Shown here: piece after piece, positions 1 through 7,903 of the stretch | Layout of the letters: each line of letters starts with the position of its first letter | Position numbering within the stretch: the first letter of the stretch is position 1 | NCBI GenBank assembly: GCA_903885585.1 | Contig: CAISJH010000562.1 | Span: 1-33,514 of the forward strand | Length of the DNA stretch: 33,514 bases | Direction of reading: 5' to 3' | Source: an uncultured beta proteobacterium | GTDB taxonomy: Bacteria; Pseudomonadota; Gammaproteobacteria; Burkholderiales; Burkholderiaceae_C | Notes under the pieces: generated by a model | Databases searched by the model: none | The model's input: only the letters and a program-made list of their open reading frames with translations | What the model was told of the DNA's origin: nothing | Made by a program: the position numbers and the translations under genes

Positions 1-43
1 GAACCAAATTCCTGTGAACGAATATTTTGAAAGGGGGGAGGTT

Positions 44-499
44 ATGAATTTGACTTCTTCAAAGCTGCCATCTAATTTGAACATCATTAAAGAATCAAAA
101 ATGTCACGAACCGTTGAGGCAGACGAATCATTGATGCCGACATGGCTAGACGAATCTGATTCGTGGAATCAAGACGATTTCCTTGAAAGAACTAAAAGCT
201 ATTTGTTTAAGAAAAATGGCGTTTTAGATATGGCTGACATGCAACTGGTTGGGATGCTTGCCTCACAGATTGATATCTATGTATCGAGCGTCAAGGAGCT
301 GAAAGTTTCGGGTTTAGTAATTAACTTCAATAATGGGGTGACAGTTGGCCCAAATCCCCATATGACGATTGCGGACAAGGCATTAAATCGCATAGTACAG
401 ATTATGAAGGAATTAGAGCTTTCGCCAAAGTCTAGGTCTGGGTATCGATCTAACTATGAAATGTCCCCGGAGTTGAAGCGATTTTTGGAAGGGCCATAG
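44..499 (+). CDS. Phage terminase small subunit, P27-like (putative)
   Basis: The 151-residue product resembles P27-family small terminases, which bind phage DNA and present it to the large terminase for packaging. Visible family features are a P-x-WL-x(6)-W opening (residues 32-41), a helical middle ending in VKELKVSGLVI (83-93), an NP-x(3)-IA-x-KAL segment (104-114) and the closing ELELSPKSRSGY (123-134), which matches the usual E(F/L)GLTPxSRS ending. I chose the ATG at 44 because it follows a strong AAGGGGGGAGG stretch (31-41); an in-frame GTG at 14 lacks one. The gene is AT-rich compared with the catabolic genes downstream. No large terminase or portal gene follows, so this is either a remnant or the edge of a phage-like element whose rest lies left of the window. 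The family call is by motif recognition only. Confidence 0.62.
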   Translation: MNLTSSKLPSNLNIIKESKMSRTVEADESLMPTWLDESDSWNQDDFLERTKSYLFKKNGVLDMADMQLVGMLASQIDIYVSSVKELKVSGLVINFNNGVTVGPNPHMTIADKALNRIVQIMKELELSPKSRSGYRSNYEMSPELKRFLEGP

Positions 500-732
500 G
501 CATTTTTGGGTTACTCCCTGCATTGGTCATGATGGAGGCATGGGTGTTGTTTCTGGAAAGTTGCAGACCTTTTTATCAACTTAGTACGGCAGGGTGGGGC
601 AGGCCATGACCACTGCACTGAGGATGCAGGGGGCGTTGGCGCTATTTGTGCGCTATGTTAAGTCGCTTTGGTACGTCTCAAGGGGCAGGTCATCTTGAAA
701 AAAGCGAACACCAAGTTGGTTCTGTAAATCTT

Positions 733-759
733 AAAAAAATGACCACCAGACTTAGTCAT
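733..759 (-). terminator. Possible weak rho-independent terminator of the carboxylase/IclR operon
   Basis: On the minus strand ATGAC and GTCAT form a 5-bp stem (755-759 with 739-743) around an 11-nt loop, followed directly by seven T residues (complement of the A-run 733-739). It lies about 170 bp past the IclR stop at 933 and is the only hairpin plus T-tract seen after that operon. The stem is short, so efficiency is doubtful. Confidence 0.25.
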
Positions 760-761
760 AG

Positions 762-801
762 CTGTCACCGCAATTGCGGTGCAGAAAAGAATCTGCGGTG
801 A
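762..801. repeat. Nested inverted repeats
   Basis: A perfect 14-bp palindrome ACCGCAATTGCGGT (767-780) sits inside a larger inverted pair, TCACCGCA (765-772) and TGCGGTGA (794-801). A second hairpin GCAGA/TCTGC (781-785 and 792-796) lies between them. CTGTCACC (762-769) is also inverted against GGTGACAG (907-914), which bounds about 150 bp. This could be an element end, a protein-binding site or an RNA structure; nothing in the sequence decides. Confidence 0.45.
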
Positions 802-808
802 TCTAGGC

Positions 809-898
809 TTAAAAATCTAACTTAGCAGCCAGCTTCTTCATCAACGCCCCGGCTACTTCCCTCTCCATACGAGAGATGGCTAACTCGGTAGCGTAATT
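809..898 (-). pseudogene. 29-residue C-terminal remnant, unknown
   Basis: A minus-strand open tail ending in a TAA (811-809) encodes 29 residues, finishing with MEREVAGALMKKLAAKLDF. It is stopped immediately upstream by an in-frame TAA (901-899), so it cannot start as a normal gene except at an internal ATG at 868 (19 residues). The amphipathic, Lys/Ala-rich ending looks like the last helix of a real protein, but I do not recognise the family. It lies just downstream of the IclR gene, within decayed sequence. Confidence 0.25.
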
Positions 899-932
899 TT
901 ATGCGGGGTGACAGTTAGCTGGGATTCAGCCG

Positions 933-1739
933 CTATTTCTGGATTTCTTGTTTTATCGCAACCGGCCGGTTGATCAGCTTGGAGAGATTCGCCAACTGCG
1001 CCCAGAATGTATCAGCGCGCGCAGTGTCCTTCAATAGGGTGTGTGGCGCGATGCAACCTAAGGCGAGCAGGGGTGAGCCTGCTGAAACGGCAACCGGTAA
1101 GCCAATTGCAACGCAGCGATCGTCAATTTCAAAGACGCAGCGGCCGTTTTCTTCTAGGCTCTGGAAGGCTTGATAAAGAGCACCTAGCGATGCTGCGGCG
1201 CGAAGCCCCTGGCCCTGACGGATGCCATCAGTTAGGGTTGCCTGTTCGGCCGCCGAATGCATCCATACGAGGCAGCGACCCCAGGCATTGGAATCAATAG
1301 GCGCGACGCTTCCGACCAGCGAGTTCTGCATCACTGCAGAGGATTGTGCGTGTTCGATCACCAGAACCTGCGCACCGTCACAGGTCGCCACCAGAAGATC
1401 TACTTCAAAGTGGCGGGCAATATCCTGAAGCACCGGCTGGCGCTGCCACAACTCTTTAAAACTGCCGAGTAGCGCCGTGCCCAGGTTGAGGCACGCAAGA
1501 TCAGGCTCATAAGCGCCCTCGTCGACGCGATCAGGAATCAGGTTCAAAAAACCTTCCGTTGCAAGCGTGTGCAGCAGCCGCTTTGCGGTAGCACGCGAGT
1601 AGCCCGGCCACGTCGCCAGTTCAGCGACGGTGATGACCGAGCTGAACGTACCAAGGCTGCGCAAGATGTCCAACCCCCTGCCGAGCGACCCCATGTCGGC
1701 GGAAGCAGGGCTGGTAGTGTTAGGTGAGCGGCGGCGCAT
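933..1739 (-). CDS. IclR family transcriptional regulator (distal of pair)
   Basis: This 268-residue protein has the IclR layout. A winged helix-turn-helix covers about residues 18-75 (SLGRGLDILRSLG, then TVAELATWPGYSRATAKRLLHTL). The effector domain follows, with the family's conserved RC-x-E-x-D/C-x(2)-G-(L/I)-PV pattern visible near residue 205 as DDRCVAIGLPV. The R-A-T-A-K-R-LLHTL recognition helix resembles PcaR/PcaU-type members, which respond to aromatic or acidic catabolites. The ATG at 1739 shares one base with the TGA of the preceding IclR gene (TGATG), so the two are translationally coupled and probably made in fixed ratio. As the last gene of the carboxylase operon it probably senses a pathway intermediate; the ligand cannot be read from the sequence. 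Confidence 0.9.
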   Translation of the reverse strand: MRRRSPNTTSPASADMGSLGRGLDILRSLGTFSSVITVAELATWPGYSRATAKRLLHTLATEGFLNLIPDRVDEGAYEPDLACLNLGTALLGSFKELWQRQPVLQDIARHFEVDLLVATCDGAQVLVIEHAQSSAVMQNSLVGSVAPIDSNAWGRCLVWMHSAAEQATLTDGIRQGQGLRAAASLGALYQAFQSLEENGRCVFEIDDRCVAIGLPVAVSAGSPLLALGCIAPHTLLKDTARADTFWAQLANLSKLINRPVAIKQEIQK

Positions 1740-2545
1740 CAGGCGGGCTTTGGCTGGAGGGCCGGATTGAAGCTGGATTCGATGCGTAGCTTCACGACGA
1801 GCATCGCCGGGCCGATGACTTCCTCAAGATGCTCGCGCGTAAAATGAAATGCCGGCGCGGCGCACCCCAGTACGTAGCGATTACTTGCGTTGGGCAGGTC
1901 GATCGAGACGCCCACCCCATTCACGCCGCGCTCGAGCGACTCCATGGTTACGCAAAAGCCGCGCTCTGTAATTTCTTTGGTCGCTTGCTTGATGCCTTCA
2001 CTCACTTGGTCCCAGGCTTGGGGAAACCGGGTCGCGATTTCCATGCAGAGCTTGTCACGTTCTGCCGGCAGCAGCGAGCCGAGGTAGGCGCGGCCGGCAG
2101 CGGAAAATGGCAATGTCAGGCGTGAACCGCGGTGCACGCGCAGCGAGACGATGCTTTCGTTGGAATGGCAGACTTCATCGCACACCATTGACATGCCATC
2201 CTGCTCGGCTAGCACGACGAGGGCGTTGTGCTCATTTGCTAGTGCCTGCATTAGCGGCCTTGCGATCGCTGGAATGCCAAGGTTGACGCGCGCCATGTAG
2301 CCAAGAGCCAGAACTGGTGGGGCAAGGCGGTAGCGCCCAGAGGCAAACTCATAGGTTAGGTAGCCTATAGAAGTCAGTGCCGCGGTGATGCGTGAGACCG
2401 TCGGCTTTGGCAGCCCGACGATATCGGCGATTTCACCGTTGGAGAGCCAGTCGTTGCGTGGGGTAAAAGACTTGAGGATACGCAGCCCCCGAGCGAGTAC
2501 ACGCACGGTTCCATCGTTAGAGCCGGTTTCCTGGGCGCTGTTCAT
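1739..2545 (-). CDS. IclR family transcriptional regulator (proximal of pair)
   Basis: A 268-residue IclR protein: N-terminal winged HTH (VRVLARGLRILKSF, then LSNGEIADIVGLPKPTVSRI) followed by the effector-binding domain containing RGSRLTLPFSAAGRAYL and RGVNGVGVSIDLPN. The family usually acts as dimers or tetramers on promoters of its own catabolic operon. I take the ATG at 2545, 26 bp after the stop of the biotin carboxylase gene. The frame stays open further upstream but would then overlap that gene. It is translationally coupled to the next IclR gene. Pairs of adjacent IclR genes raise the possibility of a heteromer or of two effectors controlling the same promoters. Candidate operators are the 20-bp-spaced repeats at 15239 and 28795. 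Confidence 0.9.
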   Translation of the reverse strand: MNSAQETGSNDGTVRVLARGLRILKSFTPRNDWLSNGEIADIVGLPKPTVSRITAALTSIGYLTYEFASGRYRLAPPVLALGYMARVNLGIPAIARPLMQALANEHNALVVLAEQDGMSMVCDEVCHSNESIVSLRVHRGSRLTLPFSAAGRAYLGSLLPAERDKLCMEIATRFPQAWDQVSEGIKQATKEITERGFCVTMESLERGVNGVGVSIDLPNASNRYVLGCAAPAFHFTREHLEEVIGPAMLVVKLRIESSFNPALQPKPA

Positions 2546-2571
2546 GAGGTTTATGCTAGTTTGCCTGTTTT

Positions 2572-4557
2572 CTAAGAACTGCCGGCGACCGGTTTGCCCT
2601 CGATGGGGGCAAGTTCGACGAGAACCTGCCCGACCGACACCGCAATTCCAATTTCGCATCTTACCAGTGCCACTTTGCCGGCTCGGGGCGCCCGTACATG
2701 GTTTTCCATTTTCATGGCCTCCAGAACGACGAGAGTGTCGCTTTCTGCAACTTCGTCACCGGCCTTAACGTTGATTGCAACTATCACGCCATGCATTGGC
2801 GCCAGAGCTTGGTTTCCCGTTCCGGTAGCGCGGTCGGCCGGTGCCGCGCGGTGCAGGACGCGGTGCCAGCCTCCGACTTGAAGTTCGACGGTGTCACCTC
2901 GGTCGAGCGCCCACCAGGCCTTACCGTTGACCGTACCGCTGAACAGGCCTTTGTCATTGTGCACTGTGACTTGCCAGTCCTGCGAACTGCTGTGCACGAC
3001 TAGTTTGCCAAGAGTCATGGCAGTCATCTCGCAGCCTACGGGCTTCGAGTCTTCCCAGAAAGTGGCGACGCCAAATGGAGCACCACGCGAAAGGGCAGAG
3101 CGGTCGAAAAGTGGAAAAGCCGCGCCCCAGGGGCCCGAAGCTGCGGAGCCTGCCTGCGAATGCCAGGTATCCACCGCCAGCGCGCAAGCTCCAGCGGCAT
3201 TCGAGGCGGCTTCGACCGCTAGCGCTTGAATATGTTCGTCTAAAAAGCGCGTGTGGAAGTGGCCCGCCTTGATGTCGGCGTTGGCGACAATGGCCTCGAG
3301 TAGCCCGAGGTTGGTGGTGAGGCCCATCACTGAGCAGCCGTCCAGCGCATGCGACATCGCAGCAATTGCGTCGGTGCGGTTAGCGGCATGAACGATGACC
3401 TTGGCAACCATCGGGTCGTAAAAGGGAGTGATCTCACCGCCGTCGGCAAGCGACGTTTCCACTCGGACACCCGTGGGCCATTTGACTCGCAGCGCGCGGC
3501 CTGGTGCGGGACTGAAGTTCTGCGCCGGATCTTCGGCATAAACGCGTACCTCGATAGCATGGCCCAAACGCGGAATGTCGACTTGCGCGCGCGGCAGCGC
3601 CTCGCCCGAGGCGATCCTGAGTTGCCATTCAACAAAGTCTAGGCCCGTGATTTCCTCGGACACTGGATGTTCCACCTGAAGCCGCGTGTTGACCTCAAGA
3701 AAAAAGAATTCGTCGTTTCCGCCGACAATGAACTCAAAAGTGCCTGCGTTGACGTAACCCACGGCCTTTGCGCCTTTCACGGCAGACTCGACCAGCGCGG
3801 TGCGCACCGCTTGATTGATCGTCGTAGCCGGCGCTTCCTCGACCACCTTCTGATGTCGCCGCTGCAAAGAGCATTCGCGTTCATGCGCATGCACGATGTT
3901 GCCAAAACTATCCCCGAACACCTGTACCTCGATGTGGCGCGGCTGGTCCACGTAGCGCTCGGCCAAGAGTCGCCCGTCACCGAAGCTGGAGCGGGCTAGT
4001 CGTACGCCGGCCTCAATGGCATTGGGTAGTTCGTCGGACGCGCGCACGATCTGCATACCCTTGCCGCCCCCGCCTGCGCTGGGCTTGAGCATCAGTGGAT
4101 AACCGACATCGTTAGCCAGTGAGGTCAGGCGCGCTGTGTCATCGCTGGCTTCCGCGGAACCCGGAACAACAGGCACGCCGGCGTCCCGCATCAGCTGCTT
4201 GGCCCTGCCCTTGTCGCCGAGCGTGTCGATGGTTTCAGCGCTTGGGCCGATGAAGACGAGGCCTGCCTCGGTGACGGCACGTGCAAAGTCTGCATTTTCC
4301 GACAGAAAGCCGTAGCCTGGGTGGATCGCTTCACAGCCTGTGTCCAGCGCGGCGCGCACGATGCGTTCGGCGTTGAGGTAACTGGCGACGGCAGTAGCGG
4401 TCCCGATGTACACGGTCTGTGCTGCACCCTCAAGATGAGCAGCACCTGCGTCTGCGTCTGAATAGACAGCCACGTATTCGACGGCGAGCCGGCGACAGCT
4501 CCGCGCAATGCGGCAGGCGATCTCGCCCCGGTTTGCTATCAGGATTCTTTTGAACAT
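2572..4557 (-). CDS. Acyl-CoA carboxylase alpha subunit (biotin carboxylase + BCCP)
   Basis: This 661-residue cytoplasmic subunit uses ATP and bicarbonate to carboxylate its own biotin and passes the carboxyl group to the partner carboxyltransferase. The N-terminus MFKRILIANRGEIACRIAR is the classic biotin carboxylase start. The glycine-rich ATP loop PSAGGGGKGM and the catalytic EVNTRLQVEHPVSE follow. The C-terminal biotinyl domain has EAMKM with the biotin-accepting lysine at residue 616. Length and domain order match methylcrotonyl-CoA (MccA/LiuD) and geranyl-CoA (AtuF) carboxylase alpha subunits. The ATG at 4557 is preferred over a longer frame to 4701 because the longer form overlaps the upstream gene and lacks homology. 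It starts 16 bp after the carboxyltransferase stop. The acyl substrate cannot be fixed from this subunit. Confidence 0.93.
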   Translation of the reverse strand: MFKRILIANRGEIACRIARSCRRLAVEYVAVYSDADAGAAHLEGAAQTVYIGTATAVASYLNAERIVRAALDTGCEAIHPGYGFLSENADFARAVTEAGLVFIGPSAETIDTLGDKGRAKQLMRDAGVPVVPGSAEASDDTARLTSLANDVGYPLMLKPSAGGGGKGMQIVRASDELPNAIEAGVRLARSSFGDGRLLAERYVDQPRHIEVQVFGDSFGNIVHAHERECSLQRRHQKVVEEAPATTINQAVRTALVESAVKGAKAVGYVNAGTFEFIVGGNDEFFFLEVNTRLQVEHPVSEEITGLDFVEWQLRIASGEALPRAQVDIPRLGHAIEVRVYAEDPAQNFSPAPGRALRVKWPTGVRVETSLADGGEITPFYDPMVAKVIVHAANRTDAIAAMSHALDGCSVMGLTTNLGLLEAIVANADIKAGHFHTRFLDEHIQALAVEAASNAAGACALAVDTWHSQAGSAASGPWGAAFPLFDRSALSRGAPFGVATFWEDSKPVGCEMTAMTLGKLVVHSSSQDWQVTVHNDKGLFSGTVNGKAWWALDRGDTVELQVGGWHRVLHRAAPADRATGTGNQALAPMHGVIVAINVKAGDEVAESDTLVVLEAMKMENHVRAPRAGKVALVRCEIGIAVSVGQVLVELAPIEGKPVAGSS

Positions 4558-4573
4558 GCTGTTTTCTGGCAGC

Positions 4574-6178
4574 TCACATACGGAAAACGCCAAAGCGCGT
4601 TTCTTCTTTGGGTGAACCCGCCGCCATGGCGAGCCCGAGCGAGAGCCAGCCACGAGTATCGGTCGGGTCAACCACGCTGTCGACCCACAGGCGCGATGCA
4701 CTATAGACTGCGCCGCTGTGGTCCGCGTAATTCTTTCGAATCGGGTCCTTGAAGGTCTCTACTTCTTCGGGCGACATCGCCACGCCAGTTTTGCGCAGTT
4801 GATCCTGACGTACCGTCGCAAGAACCGTGGCGGCCTGTTCGCCGCCCATGACGGAGGTCCGTGCGTTAGGCCACATGCCCATGAGTCGCGGCCCAAAGGC
4901 GCGGCCGCACATGGCAAAGTTGCCCGCCCCGTAGCTGCCGCCGATCATCAGGCTGAACTTGGGCACGCGCGAGTTAGAAACGGCATTTACCATCTTGGCT
5001 CCGTTTTTGGCAATACCGCCAGCCTCGTATTCGCGGCCGACCATGAAGCCCGCGATATTGTGCAGAAAGACAAGCGGAACTCCCGTCTGGCTGCACAACT
5101 CGATGAAGTTCGCTGCCTTCTGCGCCGACTCCGAATACAGAACGCCGTCGTTGATCAGCACGCCCACCGGAAAGCCGCCGATCTCACCTGTGCCGCACAG
5201 CAGCGTCTTGCCGAAGCGTTCGCGATAGGGTACGAAGTAACTGGCGTCCAGCAGTCGCGCGAGGATCTCAGAGGCGACGATGGGCTCCTTCGGATTCGCA
5301 TTGACGAAGCCGGCAAGTTCGCAAGGGTCATAGTGCGGATCAAGCGGCGTCGAGGGCGGCGAAAGCGCTGAAATCACGCGCGAGCGCGCAATAATATCGC
5401 GCACCATTTTCAGCGCCTGCAGGTCGTCATTGGCAAAGTGGTCGGCAACGCCCGACAGGCGCGTGTGCAGGTCAGCACCACCCAGTGACTCAGCGTCAAT
5501 CAGCTCGCCTGTGGCTGCCTGCACAAGTTGCGGCCCGCCGAGAAAGATGGTGCCAGTGCCCTTGACGATCACTGTCTCGTCGCACATTGCGGGAATGTAC
5601 GCGCCACCCGCCGTGCACGAGCCCATCACCGCCGCGATCTGCGGCAACTTCATCGCCGACATTTCAGCGATGTTGCGGAAGATGCGGCCAAAATGGAGCT
5701 CGTCTGGAAATATATCTTCCTGCATCGGCAGGAAGGCGCCGCCTGAGTCCACAAGGTAGATGCAAGGCAGCGCGTTCTCTCGGGCAATGGCCTGCGCACG
5801 CACTTGCTTTTTGATGGTGATCGGGTAGTAGGTGCCGCCCTTGACCGTCGCATCGTTGGCCATGATCATGCACAGGCGCCCGCGCACGCGGCCTATGCCG
5901 GTGACGATGGCGCCCGATGGAACTGCGTCGGCATAGAGCGCGTGACCTGCCAACTGGCCGATCTCCATGAATGGCGTGCCCGGGTCCAACAGGCGGTGGA
6001 TACGCTCTCGCGCCGTGAGCTTGCCGCGACTTGAATGTGTCGCGAGCGCTTTGGCTCCGCCTCCCGCGATAGCGAGGCCGCGCACTTCGCTTAAATCGCG
6101 CCGTAGTTGGTCATAGGCGGCGATGTTGCGCGCAAATGCCTGGCCATTGGTGCGAAACTGCGAGACGAGTGTCGTCAC
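4574..6178 (-). CDS. Acyl-CoA carboxylase beta subunit (carboxyltransferase), MccB/AtuC-like
   Basis: The 534-residue beta subunit transfers CO2 from biotin to an acyl-CoA. Both halves of the family are present. The N-terminal acyl-CoA half has PSGAIVTGIGRVRG, NDATVKGGTYYP, LVDSGGAFLP and the oxyanion segment GSCTAGGAYIPAM. The C-terminal biotin half has GGSYGAGNFAMCGRAFGPR and WPNARTSVMGGEQAA. These motifs are typical of methylcrotonyl/geranyl-CoA carboxylases rather than propionyl-CoA carboxylase. The residue after SGGA (Phe here) lies in the acyl pocket region and may matter for specificity. The start is a GTG at 6178 overlapping the TGA of the AtuA-C gene (GTGA), with an AAGG about 9 nt upstream. 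With AtuA next door, a branched enoyl-CoA substrate carboxylated at the gamma carbon is the best inference. Confidence 0.93.
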   Translation of the reverse strand: MTTLVSQFRTNGQAFARNIAAYDQLRRDLSEVRGLAIAGGGAKALATHSSRGKLTARERIHRLLDPGTPFMEIGQLAGHALYADAVPSGAIVTGIGRVRGRLCMIMANDATVKGGTYYPITIKKQVRAQAIARENALPCIYLVDSGGAFLPMQEDIFPDELHFGRIFRNIAEMSAMKLPQIAAVMGSCTAGGAYIPAMCDETVIVKGTGTIFLGGPQLVQAATGELIDAESLGGADLHTRLSGVADHFANDDLQALKMVRDIIARSRVISALSPPSTPLDPHYDPCELAGFVNANPKEPIVASEILARLLDASYFVPYRERFGKTLLCGTGEIGGFPVGVLINDGVLYSESAQKAANFIELCSQTGVPLVFLHNIAGFMVGREYEAGGIAKNGAKMVNAVSNSRVPKFSLMIGGSYGAGNFAMCGRAFGPRLMGMWPNARTSVMGGEQAATVLATVRQDQLRKTGVAMSPEEVETFKDPIRKNYADHSGAVYSASRLWVDSVVDPTDTRGWLSLGLAMAAGSPKEETRFGVFRM

Positions 6179-6510
6179 TTGGCCGCGCCTTCGATCACTG
6201 GCATGCGCAGTAGCGCATGGCCCAGTGCCTTGCCGGTCTGGTCGAGCCGCAGCGTGCGCGTGGCGCCGCCGCCGAGCGCGCCTTCCATCACCACGACAAC
6301 GGCTTCGAGGTTGTCCATCGGGTAGCAGTTGACGTCTCGCTTGACCCAGTCGCCATAGTGCGCGCGTACCCGTTCGGGGGAGAGGCTGGCTTTAAGCAGA
6401 GCGTAGTCTTCAGGCCGCTTGGCGATGACGCCGGCGGTGCAGATGTCTCCCTTGTCGCCGGAGCGAATATAAGCGATGTCGGCAAGTTGTCTTGTATGTA
6501 TTGTGGTCAT
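6175..6510 (-). CDS. AtuA-like C-terminal (ferredoxin-fold) domain protein
   Basis: A 111-residue protein corresponding to the small C-terminal domain that in many AtuA/DUF1446 proteins is fused to the large domain. The opening L-A-x-I-A-x-(I)-R-SGDKGD (residues 8-20) is the hallmark of this domain. The function of AtuA is unproven; it is required for citronellol growth in Pseudomonas, and I know of no assigned reaction. The ATG at 6510 lies 4 bp after the stop of the large-domain gene and the stop overlaps the carboxyltransferase GTG, so the three are made together. The split arrangement suggests a two-subunit AtuA complex. Confidence 0.8.
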   Translation of the reverse strand: MTTIHTRQLADIAYIRSGDKGDICTAGVIAKRPEDYALLKASLSPERVRAHYGDWVKRDVNCYPMDNLEAVVVVMEGALGGGATRTLRLDQTGKALGHALLRMPVIEGAAK

Positions 6511-6514
6511 GAGT

Positions 6515-7903
6515 TCAGGCCTCCAGCACTTCAACTGTCTGTTTCACGTACTTGCGCGGAATCAGCGTCGGCCAAAGCGACACGACGGGACGCGGCTTGA
6601 TGGGTGTGCCGAACGAGGTGCCTCCCGGGCCCATGATCCACAGGTTCGATCCTGCCCGCCGCACCTTGTCGGCTTCGTCGGCGGTGCGCGTGCGCACAGC
6701 GCAGCGCAAGCCGATTTCAGCCATGTCGTTAGCCTTGTCACGGTCGATCGCTGGTGCTGCCGGACCGTGCAGCAAGTTAAGGCCAATGTAGTCAAAGTGG
6801 ATGCTGTCAGCCTTGAGGTTCATTCTTTCGAAGCGCTCGAGCATCGTCTGCTTTGCCTTCTCGGCGCGGTCAAACGCTTTCGGCCAAGGGAAGAAGGCCA
6901 TGCACTCGCCGATCCAGCCGTCCTCATAGCCAATCACGAGCTTGAGAGTTTCTGGTGGCGGCAGACCACGGACTCCCGAGACCTTCACACGATCGGGGCC
7001 TGTTTCTTTCAGGGTCAGTGAGGTAAAGTCGGCCACGCCATCGGGCATCAGGTATCGGCGCGGATCGGCGATTTCATAGACGAGGTGTTCCTTGATTGTG
7101 AACTGGTCAACACGACCACCGGTGCCCGGCAGCTTGGTGATCTCGGCCGTGCCGTCGGACTGCATGCTGAAATAGGGGAAACCCACGCGTCCCATGTTTG
7201 GCATCTCGGCAAAGCGTGAAGACATGCCACCTGAACAAGCCGATGCGCACTCGACGATGTGGCCAAGCGCGATGGCCGCGGCGACGCGATCTGTGTGGGC
7301 GGGGTCGTACTTCCAGCCGAAGTGATGCATTGCTGGGCCAACGTAGAGCGCGTTGTCTGAAACCCGGCCAGCCACCACCAAGTCGGCACCTTTCGCCAGC
7401 GCCTCACTGATGCCGCTGCCGTCGGTGTAGACGTTAGCGCAGACTACCCTATCGCGGATCGCGTCAAACCCGTCTTCACCGGTTTCCATGTGCAGCAGCG
7501 GTACGCCGTCGGCGCGGATCTCGTCGAGCCTGCCAAGCATGCCATCACCTTCGACCATGCCGATGCGCAGGCCCTTCAGTCCTTGGTTTTGGGCGTCGGC
7601 GCGCATGCGTTCGGCGGCGGCGCGAACGTTCACCCCTCCGCCGTTGGAGATAAGCTTGGTGCCCGTTTCCTTCGCGATCGGCATCATGACCTTCATGAAC
7701 TGCACGGCGTCGGGTACGTATCCTAGGTCGGGCTTCTTCTGCACTTGGCGCTGCAGCAGCGCCATGGTGAGTTCCGCCAGAAAGTCAAAGCACAGGTAGT
7801 CAAGCTTGCCACCCTTAAGTAGCTCGACTGCAGGGTCAATGCCGTCTCCCCAGAAGCCTGAGCCTGAACCGATTCGAACGGGCCCGTTGATCTTTGTAGT
7901 CAT
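6515..7903 (-). CDS. atuA: Acyclic terpene utilization AtuA family protein (DUF1446)
   Basis: The 462-residue product is the large domain of AtuA. It opens with a glycine-rich nucleotide-site-like IGSGSGFWGDG (residues 11-21), followed by LDYLCFDFLAELTMALL, KLISNGGGVN and CANVYTDGSGI, all typical of this family, and ends WPTLIPRKYVKQTVEVLEA. In the atu cluster of Pseudomonas, atuA lies beside the geranyl-CoA carboxylase genes and is needed for acyclic terpene growth, but its chemistry is unknown. Here it is likewise beside an acyl-CoA carboxylase, with its C-terminal domain in a separate gene. The ATG at 7903 overlaps the stop of the upstream crotonase (ATGA), with AGGGA upstream. The symbol reflects family, not a proven substrate. 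Confidence 0.85.
   Translation of the reverse strand: MTTKINGPVRIGSGSGFWGDGIDPAVELLKGGKLDYLCFDFLAELTMALLQRQVQKKPDLGYVPDAVQFMKVMMPIAKETGTKLISNGGGVNVRAAAERMRADAQNQGLKGLRIGMVEGDGMLGRLDEIRADGVPLLHMETGEDGFDAIRDRVVCANVYTDGSGISEALAKGADLVVAGRVSDNALYVGPAMHHFGWKYDPAHTDRVAAAIALGHIVECASACSGGMSSRFAEMPNMGRVGFPYFSMQSDGTAEITKLPGTGGRVDQFTIKEHLVYEIADPRRYLMPDGVADFTSLTLKETGPDRVKVSGVRGLPPPETLKLVIGYEDGWIGECMAFFPWPKAFDRAEKAKQTMLERFERMNLKADSIHFDYIGLNLLHGPAAPAIDRDKANDMAEIGLRCAVRTRTADEADKVRRAGSNLWIMGPGGTSFGTPIKPRPVVSLWPTLIPRKYVKQTVEVLEA

Larger units (their letters stand above)
500..932. other. Degraded intergenic region between phage-type gene and IclR operon
   Basis: There is no full gene in this 433-bp stretch. 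On the plus strand two short overlapping frames (529-609, 26 residues, and 606-698, 30 residues) run into each other across a TGA, which could be one decayed small gene; I do not recognise it. On the minus strand there is a 29-residue open tail at 809-898. The region also holds a nest of inverted repeats at 762-801 and a weak hairpin with an A-run at 733-759. It looks like the scar between an element and the catabolic cluster. Confidence 0.5.

Noticed and set aside
4718-5371. 217-residue plus-strand frame opposite the carboxyltransferase gene
   Set aside because: It is antisense to a strongly supported gene, has no domain features, and its codons mirror the minus-strand gene.
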